Source: Prevotella scopos JCM 17725
GTDB taxonomy: Bacteria > Bacteroidota > Bacteroidia > Bacteroidales > Bacteroidaceae
Assembly: GCF_018127785.1 (NCBI RefSeq)
Contig: NZ_CP072389.1
Coordinates: forward strand, 744,001 to 808,000
Direction: 5' to 3'
DNA: 64,000 bases
Made by a program: the position numbers and the translations under genes. This document shows positions 1 to 8,615 of this stretch, piece by piece; position 1 is the stretch's first letter; the number at the start of each line of letters is the position of its first letter. The notes beneath the pieces are model-generated. The model had not been told where the DNA came from. It saw only the letters and a list, made by a program, of their open reading frames with translations, and made no database searches.

Positions 1-2
1 AT

Positions 3-1703
3 CGTATGGATGTACGCAAGCAGATTTCAAAGGATTTGGAAGCTGCAGGACTAATGGAGAAGGTTGAGGACTATGACAATAAAGTGGGTTACTCAGAGCG
101 TACGCACGTACCTATTGAGCCAAAGCTTTCTACACAATGGTTCTTAAAGATGCAGCACTTTGCTGATATCGCCCTCGCTCCAGTCATGGACGACGATATT
201 GAGTTCTATCCAAAGAAATATAAAAACACTTATCGTCACTGGTTAGAGAATATCAAAGACTGGTGTATCAGCCGTCAGTTATGGTGGGGTCATCGTATTC
301 CTGCTTACTACTTCAAAGATGCAGAAGGCAAGAATGCTACAGTTGTGGCAGAAACTACAGAAGAAGCTTTGAAGTTGGCACAGGAGATTAATCCTTCTGT
401 TACAGCTGCCGACCTTGAGCAAGAGAGCGATTGTATGGATACTTGGTTTTCAAGTTGGTTGTGGCCTATCTCTGTCTTCGATGGTATCAACAACCCTGAC
501 AACGAAGAAATCAACTACTACTACCCTACTAGCGACCTCGTTACAGGTCCAGACATTATCTTCTTCTGGGTAGCACGTATGATTATGGCTGGCTATGAGT
601 ATCGTGGAAAGTTCCCATTCAAGCATGTTTACTTCACTGGTATCGTACGTGATAAACTTGGTCGCAAGATGAGTAAGAGTCTTGGTAACTCACCAGACCC
701 AATCATGTTGATTGAGAAGTATGGTGCTGACGGTGTTCGCATGGGTATGATGCTATCTGCTCCTGCAGGCAACGACATCCTCTTCGACGAGACACTTTGT
801 GAGCAGGGACGTAACTTCAACAATAAGATTTGGAATGCATTCCGCCTCGTTCAAGGTTGGGAGACAACTGATGCCGAGCAGCCATTGGCAAACAAGATTG
901 CTGTTGAATGGTTCGAAGCGAAGTTGAAGGAAGTAAATGCTGAGATGAACGAGCAGTTCAAGAGCTATCGTATTTCAGAGGCTTTAATGACTGTTTACCG
1001 CCTCTTCTGGGACGAGTTCTCAAGCTGGTACTTGGAGATGATTAAGCCAGAATATGGCAAACCAATCGACAAGCTCACCTACGAATCAACCCTTAAATTC
1101 TTCAATTCACTCTTGAAGATGTTGCACCCATTCATGCCTTTCATTACTGAAGAGTTGTGGCAGCACATCTATGAGCGCAAGGAGAACGAGAGCATTATGC
1201 GTGATGAACTCAAACTTGACGCACCAAGCAAGGAGGAATTAAAGCTCATCGATGCCATCGAGCAGGTTAAGGCGATTGTCAGCGGTGTTAGAACCGTACG
1301 CAATCAGAAGAACATCGCCCCAAAGGTTGAGCTCGACTTGAATGTAATCGGTCAGAACAAATACGAGGCTTATAACAGTGTGATCATTAAGATGGCTAAC
1401 TTGAAGGCGATTGAGGTGGTAGCTGAAAAGAGCGGTGACGCATCTGGTTTCATGGTAGGTACCGATAGTTTCGCTGTGCCAGTGGGTGACTTGATTGATA
1501 TTGCAGCTGAGATTGAGAAACAGGAGAAGGAGCTCAAGCATCTTGAAGGCTTCCTCACAGGTATCAAGAAGAAGCTCTCAAACGAGAAGTTCGTATCAAA
1601 TGCACCTGAAGCTGTTATCGAACGTGAGCGCAAGAAGCAAAGTGACTCTGAGGAAAAGATTGCAGCTTTGAAAGCAAGTCTTGAGGAATTAAGAAAGAAA
1701 TAA
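3..1703 (+). CDS. valS: Valine--tRNA ligase, C-terminal part (5' end outside window)
   Basis: Class I aminoacyl-tRNA synthetase that charges tRNA-Val in the cytoplasm. The reading frame is open from the left edge, so the first visible Met (position 6) is internal; the HIGH motif and most of the editing domain lie upstream. Visible parts are the end of the catalytic insertion, the KMSKS loop (codons at 666-680, followed by SLGNSPDP), the helical anticodon-binding domain, and a Lys/Glu-rich C-terminal coiled coil over the last 65 or so residues, typical of the ValRS tRNA-binding arm. Full-length enzymes are about 880-950 residues, so roughly 60% is present. A strong hairpin pair follows the stop codon. 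Identification is secure from the KMSKS context and the C-terminal arm. Confidence 0.96.
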   Translation, partial: RMDVRKQISKDLEAAGLMEKVEDYDNKVGYSERTHVPIEPKLSTQWFLKMQHFADIALAPVMDDDIEFYPKKYKNTYRHWLENIKDWCISRQLWWGHRIPAYYFKDAEGKNATVVAETTEEALKLAQEINPSVTAADLEQESDCMDTWFSSWLWPISVFDGINNPDNEEINYYYPTSDLVTGPDIIFFWVARMIMAGYEYRGKFPFKHVYFTGIVRDKLGRKMSKSLGNSPDPIMLIEKYGADGVRMGMMLSAPAGNDILFDETLCEQGRNFNNKIWNAFRLVQGWETTDAEQPLANKIAVEWFEAKLKEVNAEMNEQFKSYRISEALMTVYRLFWDEFSSWYLEMIKPEYGKPIDKLTYESTLKFFNSLLKMLHPFMPFITEELWQHIYERKENESIMRDELKLDAPSKEELKLIDAIEQVKAIVSGVRTVRNQKNIAPKVELDLNVIGQNKYEAYNSVIIKMANLKAIEVVAEKSGDASGFMVGTDSFAVPVGDLIDIAAEIEKQEKELKHLEGFLTGIKKKLSNEKFVSNAPEAVIERERKKQSDSEEKIAALKASLEELRKK

Positions 1704-1713
1704 CCTATTATCT

Positions 1714-1800
1714 CTTTGGCTAATGAATTCATTAGCCAAAGCGTTATAGTACATATAAAAATAAAGAGGAATGCCTTTGCGTTCCTCTTTATTTGTTTTT
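1714..1800. terminator. Palindrome plus bidirectional terminator between valS and the DUF2461 gene
   Basis: A perfect 28-bp palindrome at 1714-1741 (arms CTTTGGCTAATGAA and its complement) is followed by a second hairpin at 1759-1794 (arms AAATAAAGAGGAA / TTCCTCTTTATTT). The second is A-rich on the left and T-rich on the right, so it can terminate both the valS transcript and the convergent minus-strand transcript. Confidence 0.85.
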
Positions 1801-2509
1801 ATTCATAATCATCTACCACATTATTAATAAAGTCCATCATAGGCTTACCCGTCTTGCAGATTTGTTTTAACTGTTCAAGCCAGCCATCACCCTCGAAGAA
1901 ATCATCAGAGACTTTAACCCAGCAGCAGTAATCCTTCATTCGAAGATACTCAAGATGCTCATAATCCTTTGGGAATCCCTTTGGAACAGTTTTTAAGGCA
2001 GTAAGTCCAAAACCATTCTTACTTACTTTATCATCCGTCCACTCACCCTCATTGGGTCGTCCAAACAAATTGATGAACTCCTCATTCTCTACATGCTTGA
2101 GCCATTCATCAACATTCGCCATGATTTCATTGCGGCATGAAGTCAAAATATTCGTAGGCAGCCAATAGCAACCCACAGCCACCAAGCAGTTACCCGGCTC
2201 TAAATGTATATAATAGCCACCACGCAATGCCTTCCTACCATGTGCACAAATATATGCTCCAAGATGTCGCTTATATGGACTCTTGTCAGGTGAGAAACGT
2301 ACGTCACGGTAAAAACGATAAGTACAATCCTTTGCTGTCAAGTGTGAAACTTCTTCATCAAAGCTTGCCAAACAAGATATTATTTGGTCAACTCCGTTCT
2401 CGAAATCTTCCTTCACCTCATCGTATTCAGCCTTATGCTCCTGAAACCATTGCTTATTATTGTTCGCAGCAATACCTTTCAGAAAGTGCATTATCTTCTT
2501 TGTATTCAT
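1799..2509 (-). CDS. DUF2461 domain-containing protein (TIGR02453 type)
   Basis: A 236-residue cytoplasmic protein of the DUF2461 family, whose molecular function is unknown to me. The family pattern is visible: an N-terminal segment with NNNKQWFQEHK, then the conserved core with YRFYRDVRFSPDKSPYK, and a Gly/Tyr-rich stretch (GGYYIHLEPG). There is no signal peptide or membrane segment. It is the last of three minus-strand genes (peptidase E-like, nth, this one), with 48 nt between it and nth and no recognisable promoter in the gap, so it is probably co-transcribed with nth. Confidence 0.85.
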   Translation of the reverse strand: MNTKKIMHFLKGIAANNNKQWFQEHKAEYDEVKEDFENGVDQIISCLASFDEEVSHLTAKDCTYRFYRDVRFSPDKSPYKRHLGAYICAHGRKALRGGYYIHLEPGNCLVAVGCYWLPTNILTSCRNEIMANVDEWLKHVENEEFINLFGRPNEGEWTDDKVSKNGFGLTALKTVPKGFPKDYEHLEYLRMKDYCCWVKVSDDFFEGDGWLEQLKQICKTGKPMMDFINNVVDDYE

Positions 2510-2557
2510 ATTCTTCCTATATTATATCCTTTTTATCTTTTACCTTTTGAAGTCTGT

Positions 2558-3205
2558 TTATAGCTTGCTATTCTCCAACAACTTTGGACATATATCATCA
2601 AAGGGGCAATGTTCGCAATCAGGCTTAGCACTCTTGCAAATATAACGACCATGAAGCAATATCCAATGATGCGCATCTGAGACCTCCTCTGTAGGGATAT
2701 TCTTCATCAGATAATCCTCAACTTTACGAGGAGTATTTGCTGTTGAAGGAACCAGTCCCAAACGATGACTGACACGGTAGACATGCGTATCGACAGCAAG
2801 TGTTGGCTTACCAAACCACACTGCTTGAATAACATTTGCCGTTTTACGCCCTACTCCCGGAAGCGTAACGAGTGCATTAGGGTCTGAAGGTACCTCACCA
2901 TCAAATTTCTCAACCAACATCTTCGACATCTCAACTAAATGTTTTGCCTTTGAATTTGGGTAAGAAACACTCTTCACATACTCAAATATCTCATCGGCTG
3001 TAGCCTCTGCCATCGCCTTTGCATCTGGATAATGACGGAACAATTCTGGCGTAATAGCATTGATTCGCTTATCCGTACACTGAGCGGATAGAAGTGTCGC
3101 ACAAAGAAGTTGGAATGCCGAACCAAAATTAAGTTCAGTTGTTACATGTCCAACATTCTTGCGAAAATAACTCAATGTATAATCATATCTTTCTTTTCTT
3201 GTCAT
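2558..3205 (-). CDS. nth: Endonuclease III (DNA glycosylase/AP lyase)
   Basis: Base-excision repair enzyme that removes oxidised pyrimidines and cleaves abasic sites. The 215-residue length matches bacterial Nth. The helix-hairpin-helix LPGVGRKTA lies at residues 115-123, with catalytic Lys121; the catalytic Asp is residue 139 in the AVDTHVYR segment. The C-terminal [4Fe-4S] ligands follow the Nth spacing C-x6-C-x2-C-x5-C at residues 190, 197, 200 and 206. All key residues are present. It sits between the peptidase E-like gene (62 nt upstream) and the DUF2461 gene. Confidence 0.97.
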   Translation of the reverse strand: MTRKERYDYTLSYFRKNVGHVTTELNFGSAFQLLCATLLSAQCTDKRINAITPELFRHYPDAKAMAEATADEIFEYVKSVSYPNSKAKHLVEMSKMLVEKFDGEVPSDPNALVTLPGVGRKTANVIQAVWFGKPTLAVDTHVYRVSHRLGLVPSTANTPRKVEDYLMKNIPTEEVSDAHHWILLHGRYICKSAKPDCEHCPFDDICPKLLENSKL

Positions 3206-3267
3206 CCTTTTATAGTATAGTACAGCATAAAATAAACAGCTCAGCCAATTATCTCAGCCAATAAAAA

Positions 3268-3888
3268 TTATTTTCTTTCTTTTATTACGACATTGTTTCC
3301 CACAACAACAATAGCTTGCTGATTTGTAATAATCTTCAAGGGAAGATGGCTATTCTTGTTGACAACTTCCCGTGCAGCCTTTTCAAAAGGAACACTATCG
3401 AAATGTACGACAGGATAGAATCCAACAAGTCCAAGACCAACAAAATCCTCCATTCCTGACACCCGCGAATAACAGTCATCCATACCCTTTGCATATTCAA
3501 TGTTGGGAGCAAGTATCATCGCTCCAGCAGATTCCCCAATATATAGTTTTCCTTGCTCCACCTGCTCTATGATACACCTGTCAATCCCAGTTCTCCTCAA
3601 TTCCTGCAAGAGAAAAAACGTATTGCCACCCGATACATAGATACAGTCGCAGCTTGTCAAGACCTCTTCTATTTCATTCTTACTACATTGAGTAATTTCC
3701 AATTCCTTAACAATAAGTCCAAGAGAATCAAATGCCACTCTGGCTTCTTCCACATATTGTGTATACGTTTCATGAATGCTTGCTGTAGGGATAAATGCTA
3801 CTGTCTTGCCTCTCAACGGAACTGAAACAGATTCGGATAAAATTGAAGCAACCTCAGCAAAATATGAACATAAAAAGATCTTCTCCAT
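3268..3888 (-). CDS. Peptidase E-like protein (S51 / type 1 glutamine amidotransferase-like)
   Basis: A 206-residue protein of the peptidase E (family S51) fold, related to alpha-aspartyl dipeptidase and cyanophycinase. The nucleophile-elbow motif GESAGAM gives Ser120, and the preceding SGGNTF motif (residues 86-91) is the family's glycine-rich loop. A His lies in the segment VVHFDSV. No signal peptide, so probably cytoplasmic; the substrate cannot be told from sequence. It is the first gene of a minus-strand run with nth. A consensus -7 box lies about 125 nt upstream, implying a leader of roughly 120 nt. Confidence 0.8.
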   Translation of the reverse strand: MEKIFLCSYFAEVASILSESVSVPLRGKTVAFIPTASIHETYTQYVEEARVAFDSLGLIVKELEITQCSKNEIEEVLTSCDCIYVSGGNTFFLLQELRRTGIDRCIIEQVEQGKLYIGESAGAMILAPNIEYAKGMDDCYSRVSGMEDFVGLGLVGFYPVVHFDSVPFEKAAREVVNKNSHLPLKIITNQQAIVVVGNNVVIKERK

Positions 3889-4012
3889 TAATATATTATG
3901 TTTAGAACTTCCTTATCATTAGTACTATAAACAGATTGAACAGGAATAAAAATAAGTATTATAATCAAGAATACTATAAATCTATACCTCTTACATCTCA
4001 CGTTTAATACTG

Positions 4013-4020
4013 CAAAGTTA
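4013..4020 (-). promoter_or_regulatory. -7 box for the peptidase E-nth-DUF2461 run
   Basis: TAACTTTG on the minus strand matches the Bacteroidota TAnnTTTG -7 consensus. It is the only match between the diverging genes on this strand. No clear -33 box was seen. Confidence 0.55.
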
Positions 4021-4038
4021 CTAAAAACTAACAGATTA

Positions 4039-4070
4039 TTTGGTCCTTTCCGAAACTTAATGTAATTTTG
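4039..4070 (+). promoter_or_regulatory. Promoter of the 73-residue membrane protein gene
   Basis: A TTTG -33 box (4039-4042) is separated by 20 nt from a TAATTTTG -7 box (4063-4070). Transcription would begin near 4074, about 23 nt before the ATG. Confidence 0.75.
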
Positions 4071-4096
4071 CATCAGAAATAAAAAACAAATCAATT

Positions 4097-4318
4097 ATGA
4101 TAACTCCAATGACAGGACTGATTGCACTGCTAATTATCGCACTGGTTGGCTGGGTAGTCGCAGAACTTAAAGACAAGTGCGTTACATTTGTTCACTCTGA
4201 AGAAGAGGCTGAGGGCGAGGAAGAAATGAGAGAAGCTTACGAAGCACATGGTGGCAGAGAGTTGAATCTGAAAGACTTGCTTGCACATAATAGCACAAAA
4301 GGCTACAAGTCAATCTAA
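4097..4318 (+). CDS. Small single-pass membrane protein of unknown function (73 aa)
   Basis: Not recognised as a named family. Residues 5-22 form a hydrophobic segment (GLIALLIIALVGWVVA) that should span the membrane. It is followed by KDK, then a strongly acidic stretch (EEEAEGEEEMREAYEA) and a polar tail, so the tail probably faces the cytoplasm. A consensus promoter directly upstream and an intrinsic terminator directly downstream make it a monocistronic unit, which supports it as a real gene despite its size. Confidence 0.75.
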   Translation: MITPMTGLIALLIIALVGWVVAELKDKCVTFVHSEEEAEGEEEMREAYEAHGGRELNLKDLLAHNSTKGYKSI

Positions 4319-4340
4319 GGTTAATACAAGAAATATGATT

Positions 4341-4382
4341 GACGGGAATGATAGAGGCTATCATTCCCGTCTTCTTTATTTT
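4341..4382 (+). terminator. Intrinsic terminator of the small membrane protein gene
   Basis: Perfect 14-bp stem GACGGGAATGATAG (4341-4354), AGG loop, complementary arm 4358-4371, then a T-rich tail. Confidence 0.9.
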
Positions 4383-4715
4383 ATATCATGTAATTGTAAA
4401 CTTCAAAAGCAAACTTTATAACACAAACGGAGTAATGGTTTGTAATGAAGAATCATTATGTCATAAGTGAGTTCTGTTGCAATATGGTGTTGATGAAGCA
4501 AAACAAAAGCTAATCATCGATTCATTGTATAAGCCAATAGTATTCTTCAAAAAGACAGAAACAAATACATATTCTATAAGAAAAGTATTATCTCAGTTTG
4601 CTATCACTTTTAACATTTCACATATCTTACTGTGATACAACACGTTTAACACCTACAACAAATGAAGGCAGTGACAGGAAGTGAACAATTCATTGAACTT
4701 GGAACTTTACAAAAC
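4383..4715. other. Intergenic stretch with no recognisable feature
   Basis: AT-rich DNA between two terminators. I see no credible reading frame, consensus promoter or strong hairpin here on either strand. Confidence 0.5.
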
Positions 4716-4752
4716 AAAAGGGCATTAATTGTATGCCAACTAATGCCCTTTT
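4716..4752 (-). terminator. Hairpin terminator downstream of mntH
   Basis: A 12-bp stem (AAAAGGGCATTA / TAATGCCCTTTT) around a 13-nt loop. Read on the minus strand it is followed by a T-rich tail, about 108 nt beyond the mntH stop codon. Confidence 0.7.
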
Positions 4753-4859
4753 GAATCTTAACTAACGCCTAACCGAATTTAAATTAGGCATCAACTAATT
4801 TGAACTTATGTATTTTATTACCAAACTGAATTTTCCGTTGATGTATGCTAACTTAATCA

Positions 4860-6122
4860 TCAGGATATACTCTCAATCAGAAGCCATATATTAAGTAAGG
4901 TGACAATACCCGCCAAGGAATAAAGAAAGATCATATTCAGTTTACTATTGGCATATTTTCCCATCACTCGCTTAGAAGAAGTCAGACCCACTTGCAAGAA
5001 AATAGTGAAAGGAAGTTGAACTGATAAGAACATCTGAGAGATAATCAATCCCTTGAAAGGATCACCAATAAAGAAAATCATCAGAAGCGCAATACCTAAC
5101 GAGAGGATAATTCCAACGATAGAATGTGTATCTTTCGCATTATATGACTCACCGAAAAGTCCAGAGAAGATACTACCTGCAGCCATTCCACTGGTAATCG
5201 TACTTGAAATACCAGCCAAAAGCAAAGCAATGGCAAAAATATTCGCAGCATTATTACCTAAAAGCGGCTGTAACATTGCTTGCGCCTGAGATAACTCTTC
5301 TACATGTTGACCATGAGAGAAAAACGTACTTGCTGCCAAAAGAATCATCGCAGAGTTTATAGCCCAGCCCACAATCATAGAGAAAAGTGTATCAATAAAC
5401 TCATACTTAAGCATATGGCGAATACGCTCATCACCCTCCAAATAAATCTCGCGACTCTGCACTATCTCAGAGTGAAGAAAAAGATTATGAGGCATCACGA
5501 CCGCTCCCAATACACTCATGATAATCAAGAGAGATCCTTGTGGGACTGTTGGAACAAATGCTCCCTCAATAGCTGCTGGCCAATGAATGTCAACGAGGAA
5601 AAGTTCATAGACAAACGAAAGACCTATCATTGACACAAAACCAATAATGGCACGTTCCATCTTCTTATAACTATTCGTAAAAAGCATTATCAACACAGCC
5701 ACTGTCGTTAAGATAGAACCTGTAGGAATACTAATACCGAAAAGCATCTGTAACGCAATCGCACCACCAAGAATCTCTGCTAAAGAAGTAGAGATGCTGG
5801 CAAGAATAGCACTCAAAATAATGGGACGGCCTATCCATTTCGGAGCATATTTAATAGCTGCCTCACTAAGACAGAGTCCTGTCACAATTCCAAGATGGGC
5901 AACATTATGCTGTAAAGCTATAAGCATAATCGTCGAAAGTGTTACTACCCACAACAATGCATAGCCATAATCAGAACCTGCTGCAAAGTTACTTGCCCAG
6001 TTGCCTGGGTCAATAAAACCAACGGTCACCAATAAACCAGGACCAATAAACTTAAATATATCTAAGCCACCCAGTACACGTGGATGATCCTTACGTCTTA
6101 ATTCTTTTAAGATATTCTTCAT
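4860..6122 (-). CDS. mntH: Nramp-family Mn2+/Fe2+ transporter
   Basis: Proton-coupled divalent metal importer of the inner membrane, about 420 residues with roughly 11 hydrophobic helices. The metal-binding signature DPGN is in the first helix (FIDPGNWASN), and the helix-6 MPH motif is present as VVMPHNLFLHSE. A longer frame reaches Met at 6140, but the -7 box (6138-6145) overlaps that codon, so I use the second Met (MKNILKEL, 6122), which leaves a leader of about 12 nt. Stand-alone gene with its own promoter and a downstream hairpin. Metal preference is from family knowledge. No Mn riboswitch or MntR/Fur box was recognised. Confidence 0.93.
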   Translation of the reverse strand: MKNILKELRRKDHPRVLGGLDIFKFIGPGLLVTVGFIDPGNWASNFAAGSDYGYALLWVVTLSTIMLIALQHNVAHLGIVTGLCLSEAAIKYAPKWIGRPIILSAILASISTSLAEILGGAIALQMLFGISIPTGSILTTVAVLIMLFTNSYKKMERAIIGFVSMIGLSFVYELFLVDIHWPAAIEGAFVPTVPQGSLLIIMSVLGAVVMPHNLFLHSEIVQSREIYLEGDERIRHMLKYEFIDTLFSMIVGWAINSAMILLAASTFFSHGQHVEELSQAQAMLQPLLGNNAANIFAIALLLAGISSTITSGMAAGSIFSGLFGESYNAKDTHSIVGIILSLGIALLMIFFIGDPFKGLIISQMFLSVQLPFTIFLQVGLTSSKRVMGKYANSKLNMIFLYSLAGIVTLLNIWLLIESIS

Positions 6123-6137
6123 TTTTTCAGTTTTATG

Positions 6138-6169
6138 CAAAGTTACAATTTATCAACGAAAAACAACAA
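6138..6169 (-). promoter_or_regulatory. mntH promoter
   Basis: On the minus strand a TTGTTG -33 region (6164-6169) stands 18 nt upstream of TAACTTTG (6138-6145). It decides the mntH start, because it overlaps the upstream in-frame ATG. Confidence 0.75.
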
Positions 6170-6470
6170 GCGCGAAAATATTAATTTTGTAAATACTACA
6201 AGAAAGAATGAAAAATACCTAAACATAAGTATTCGCTTAAAATTATTCAATTATAACTTGTTCTTATATCAATACAAATAATTAATTACAAAAGTTAAAC
6301 ATAAAATACTCAAAGAGTTATGAACTGTTATACAAACACCTAAAATATATTATATCATTTCTTTTTGTAAGTTAGAAACTAAAAATATAATAGAATTTTA
6401 TAAGGTCCACGAAGCATTTAAATGTAATAATGTAAAGAAAAATATTATGAATAAAAAATGTCTAAAACTA
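6170..6470. other. AT-rich intergenic stretch, nothing recognised
   Basis: Very AT-rich DNA upstream of mntH. A lone TAATTTTG on the plus strand near 6182 has no gene behind it. No gene or strong hairpin is seen. Confidence 0.45.
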
Positions 6471-6558
6471 AAAATGCCCTACGCTTCACAGCGATGGGCA
6501 TTCAATCTCAATAGGTATTAGTTTCTTTAAGGTAAAAAGATTGTATTCAGGATAACGT
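6471..6558 (-). ncRNA. Candidate small RNA, about 85-90 nt
   Basis: A near-perfect promoter on the minus strand (6562-6593) would start a transcript near 6558. The transcript runs without a credible reading frame into a hairpin at 6477-6503 (stem of ATGCCC with GGGCAT plus inner CGC/GCG, loop TGTGAA), followed on the minus strand by TTTTTAGTTTT. Promoter, short body and intrinsic terminator together define a small-RNA-like unit. No known Rfam family was recognised. Confidence 0.5.
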
Positions 6559-6561
6559 TTG

Positions 6562-6593
6562 CAAAGATAATAGATATTTTTTTTTCGTGCAAA
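6562..6593 (-). promoter_or_regulatory. Promoter of the candidate small RNA
   Basis: TTTG (6590-6593), a 20-nt spacer, and TATCTTTG (6562-6569) on the minus strand. This is the best-matching Bacteroidota promoter in the window that has no protein gene behind it. Confidence 0.65.
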
Positions 6594-6847
6594 CTTTTTT
6601 GCAACTTTTTTATCAATAAAGAAACATTTGTTACCAGTATAAGTCAATATCTGACATATTGTCTTATTACATTTCATTAAACGATTAAAAATTAACAAAA
6701 GAATTCCTTTCATTTCATTACGAAAACCATAACTTATATTGTAGAACATCACTCAATTACGTATTTCCTAAAGATTATTAATATTAGTAACACAAAATGG
6801 GTATCATTATTTAATAACAAAGTGTACAAAAAACGAGAAAAAATAAG

Positions 6848-6855
6848 TATCTTTG
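6848..6855 (+). promoter_or_regulatory. -7 box of the glnS operon
   Basis: TATCTTTG, a perfect match to TAnnTTTG, 25 nt upstream of the glnS ATG. The -33 region is not convincing. Confidence 0.7.
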
Positions 6856-6880
6856 CAATCATAATAATAAATAGGAAAAT

Positions 6881-8599
6881 ATGACTACGATAGAGAACAA
6901 CACCAATGAGGAGAAGCGTAGCTTGAGCTTCGTTGAACAACTGGTAGAGGAAGACCTCGCAAAGGGTAAAAACGGTGGACGTATTCAGACACGTTTCCCG
7001 CCTGAGCCTAATGGTTATCTTCACATTGGTCATGCAAAAGCGATTTGCATGGACTTTGGTGTAGCTGAGAACTATAAGGGTATTTGTAATCTTCGTTTTG
7101 ATGATACAAACCCAAGCAAAGAGAATAATGAATATGTTGAGAACATTCTTCATGATATTAGCTGGCTCGGTTTCAAGTGGGGTAACATTTATTATGCAAG
7201 TGATTACTTTGAGAAGTTGTGGGATTTTGCAATATGGATGATTAAGAAGGGCTTGGCATACGTTGACGAGCAGACTTCTGAACAGATTGCAACACAAAAA
7301 GGTACACCAACTACACCGGGTACAGCATCACCTTACCGCGATCGCCCGATAGAAGAGAGTCTTGCATTATTTGAGCAGATGAATACACCTGAGGCTGTTG
7401 AGGGAAGCATGGTACTTCGTGCTAAGCTTGACATGGCTAACCCTAACATGCACTTCCGTGACCCTATCATATATCGAATCATTCAGATTCCACACCATCG
7501 TACAGGAACGAAGTGGCATTGTTATCCAATGTATGACTTTGCACATGGACAGAGCGACTATTTTGAGGGTGTCACTCACTCTATCTGTACACTCGAGTTC
7601 GTACCGCATCGTCCGCTCTATGATAAGTTCATTGACTTCTTGAAAGAAAGTGATGGCACAGCTGACAATCTGGAAGATAACCGTCCACGACAGATTGAGT
7701 TCAACCGCTTGAATCTTACATATACAGTAATGTCTAAGCGTAAGCTTCACACATTGGTTGATGAACATCATGTCAAGGGTTGGGACGATCCACGTATGCC
7801 GACCCTTTGCGGTATGCGACGTCGCGGCTACTCTCCTGAGTCTATTCGTAACTTCATTGACTCTATCGGTTATACGAAGTTTGATGCTCTCAATGACGTA
7901 GCATTATTGGAGGCTGCCGTACGTGAAGATTTGAACAAGAAGGCAACACGTGTCAGCGCAGTCCTCGACCCTGTAAAACTTGTTATCACCAACTATCCAG
8001 AAGGAAAGAGTGAGGAGATGGAAGCAATCAACAATCCAGAGAACGAGGCAGATGGTTCACACGCCATCACTTTCTCAAAGAATCTTTGGATTGAGCGTGC
8101 TGACTTTATGGAGGATGCACCAAAGAAATTCTTCCGTATGTCTCCTGGCAAAGAAGTAAGACTGAAGAATGCCTACATTGTTAAATGTACAGGCTGTACG
8201 AAGGATGCGGAAGGTAACATCATTGAGATTCAAGCTGAATATGATGCTGACAGCAAAAGTGGCATGCAAGGTGCTGATCGTAAAGTGAAGGGTACTCTCC
8301 ACTGGGTTAGCGCTGACCATTGTCTGAAGGCAGAGGTCCATGAATACGACCGCCTATTCAACGTTGAGAATCCAGCAGCTGACGAACGTGATTTCCGTGA
8401 GTTGCTTAACCCAGATAGTCTTACTATTCGTACAGATTGTTATGTTGAGCCATATCTTGCAGAGAAGAAGCCAGGCGACTATCTACAGTTCCAGCGTACT
8501 GGTTACTTCATGCTTGATCCTGACACAACAAATGACCACCTCGTATTCAATAAGACTGTTGGCTTAAAGGATACATGGGCTAAGAAGGCCAAAGCATAA
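6881..8599 (+). CDS. glnS: Glutamine--tRNA ligase
   Basis: Class I synthetase that charges tRNA-Gln directly. The 572 residues match bacterial GlnRS. The catalytic motif PPEPNGYLHIGHAK is at residues 40-53 (HIGH at 48-51), and the KMSKS-equivalent loop appears as VMSKRKL near residue 288. The C-terminal two beta-barrel anticodon-binding domains follow. It is the first gene of a plus-strand run (16 nt to the TPR gene, then dedA and the sigma factor), with a consensus -7 box just upstream. Confidence 0.97.
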   Translation: MTTIENNTNEEKRSLSFVEQLVEEDLAKGKNGGRIQTRFPPEPNGYLHIGHAKAICMDFGVAENYKGICNLRFDDTNPSKENNEYVENILHDISWLGFKWGNIYYASDYFEKLWDFAIWMIKKGLAYVDEQTSEQIATQKGTPTTPGTASPYRDRPIEESLALFEQMNTPEAVEGSMVLRAKLDMANPNMHFRDPIIYRIIQIPHHRTGTKWHCYPMYDFAHGQSDYFEGVTHSICTLEFVPHRPLYDKFIDFLKESDGTADNLEDNRPRQIEFNRLNLTYTVMSKRKLHTLVDEHHVKGWDDPRMPTLCGMRRRGYSPESIRNFIDSIGYTKFDALNDVALLEAAVREDLNKKATRVSAVLDPVKLVITNYPEGKSEEMEAINNPENEADGSHAITFSKNLWIERADFMEDAPKKFFRMSPGKEVRLKNAYIVKCTGCTKDAEGNIIEIQAEYDADSKSGMQGADRKVKGTLHWVSADHCLKAEVHEYDRLFNVENPAADERDFRELLNPDSLTIRTDCYVEPYLAEKKPGDYLQFQRTGYFMLDPDTTNDHLVFNKTVGLKDTWAKKAKA

Positions 8600-8615
8600 C
8601 TAAAGAAAGTAAGCA

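Noticed and set aside
3888..4094. A 68-codon minus-strand frame between the peptidase E-like gene and the small membrane protein gene
   Set aside because: It contains both divergent promoters and overlaps the leader; no recognisable product.
6486..6752. An 88-codon minus-strand frame upstream of mntH
   Set aside because: It runs through a perfect promoter and a terminator hairpin, its composition is that of AT-rich non-coding DNA, and no family is recognisable. The small-RNA reading explains the signals better.
6749..7297. A 182-codon minus-strand frame
   Set aside because: It lies antisense to the start and promoter of glnS; Cys/Ile/Leu-rich translation with no domain resemblance.
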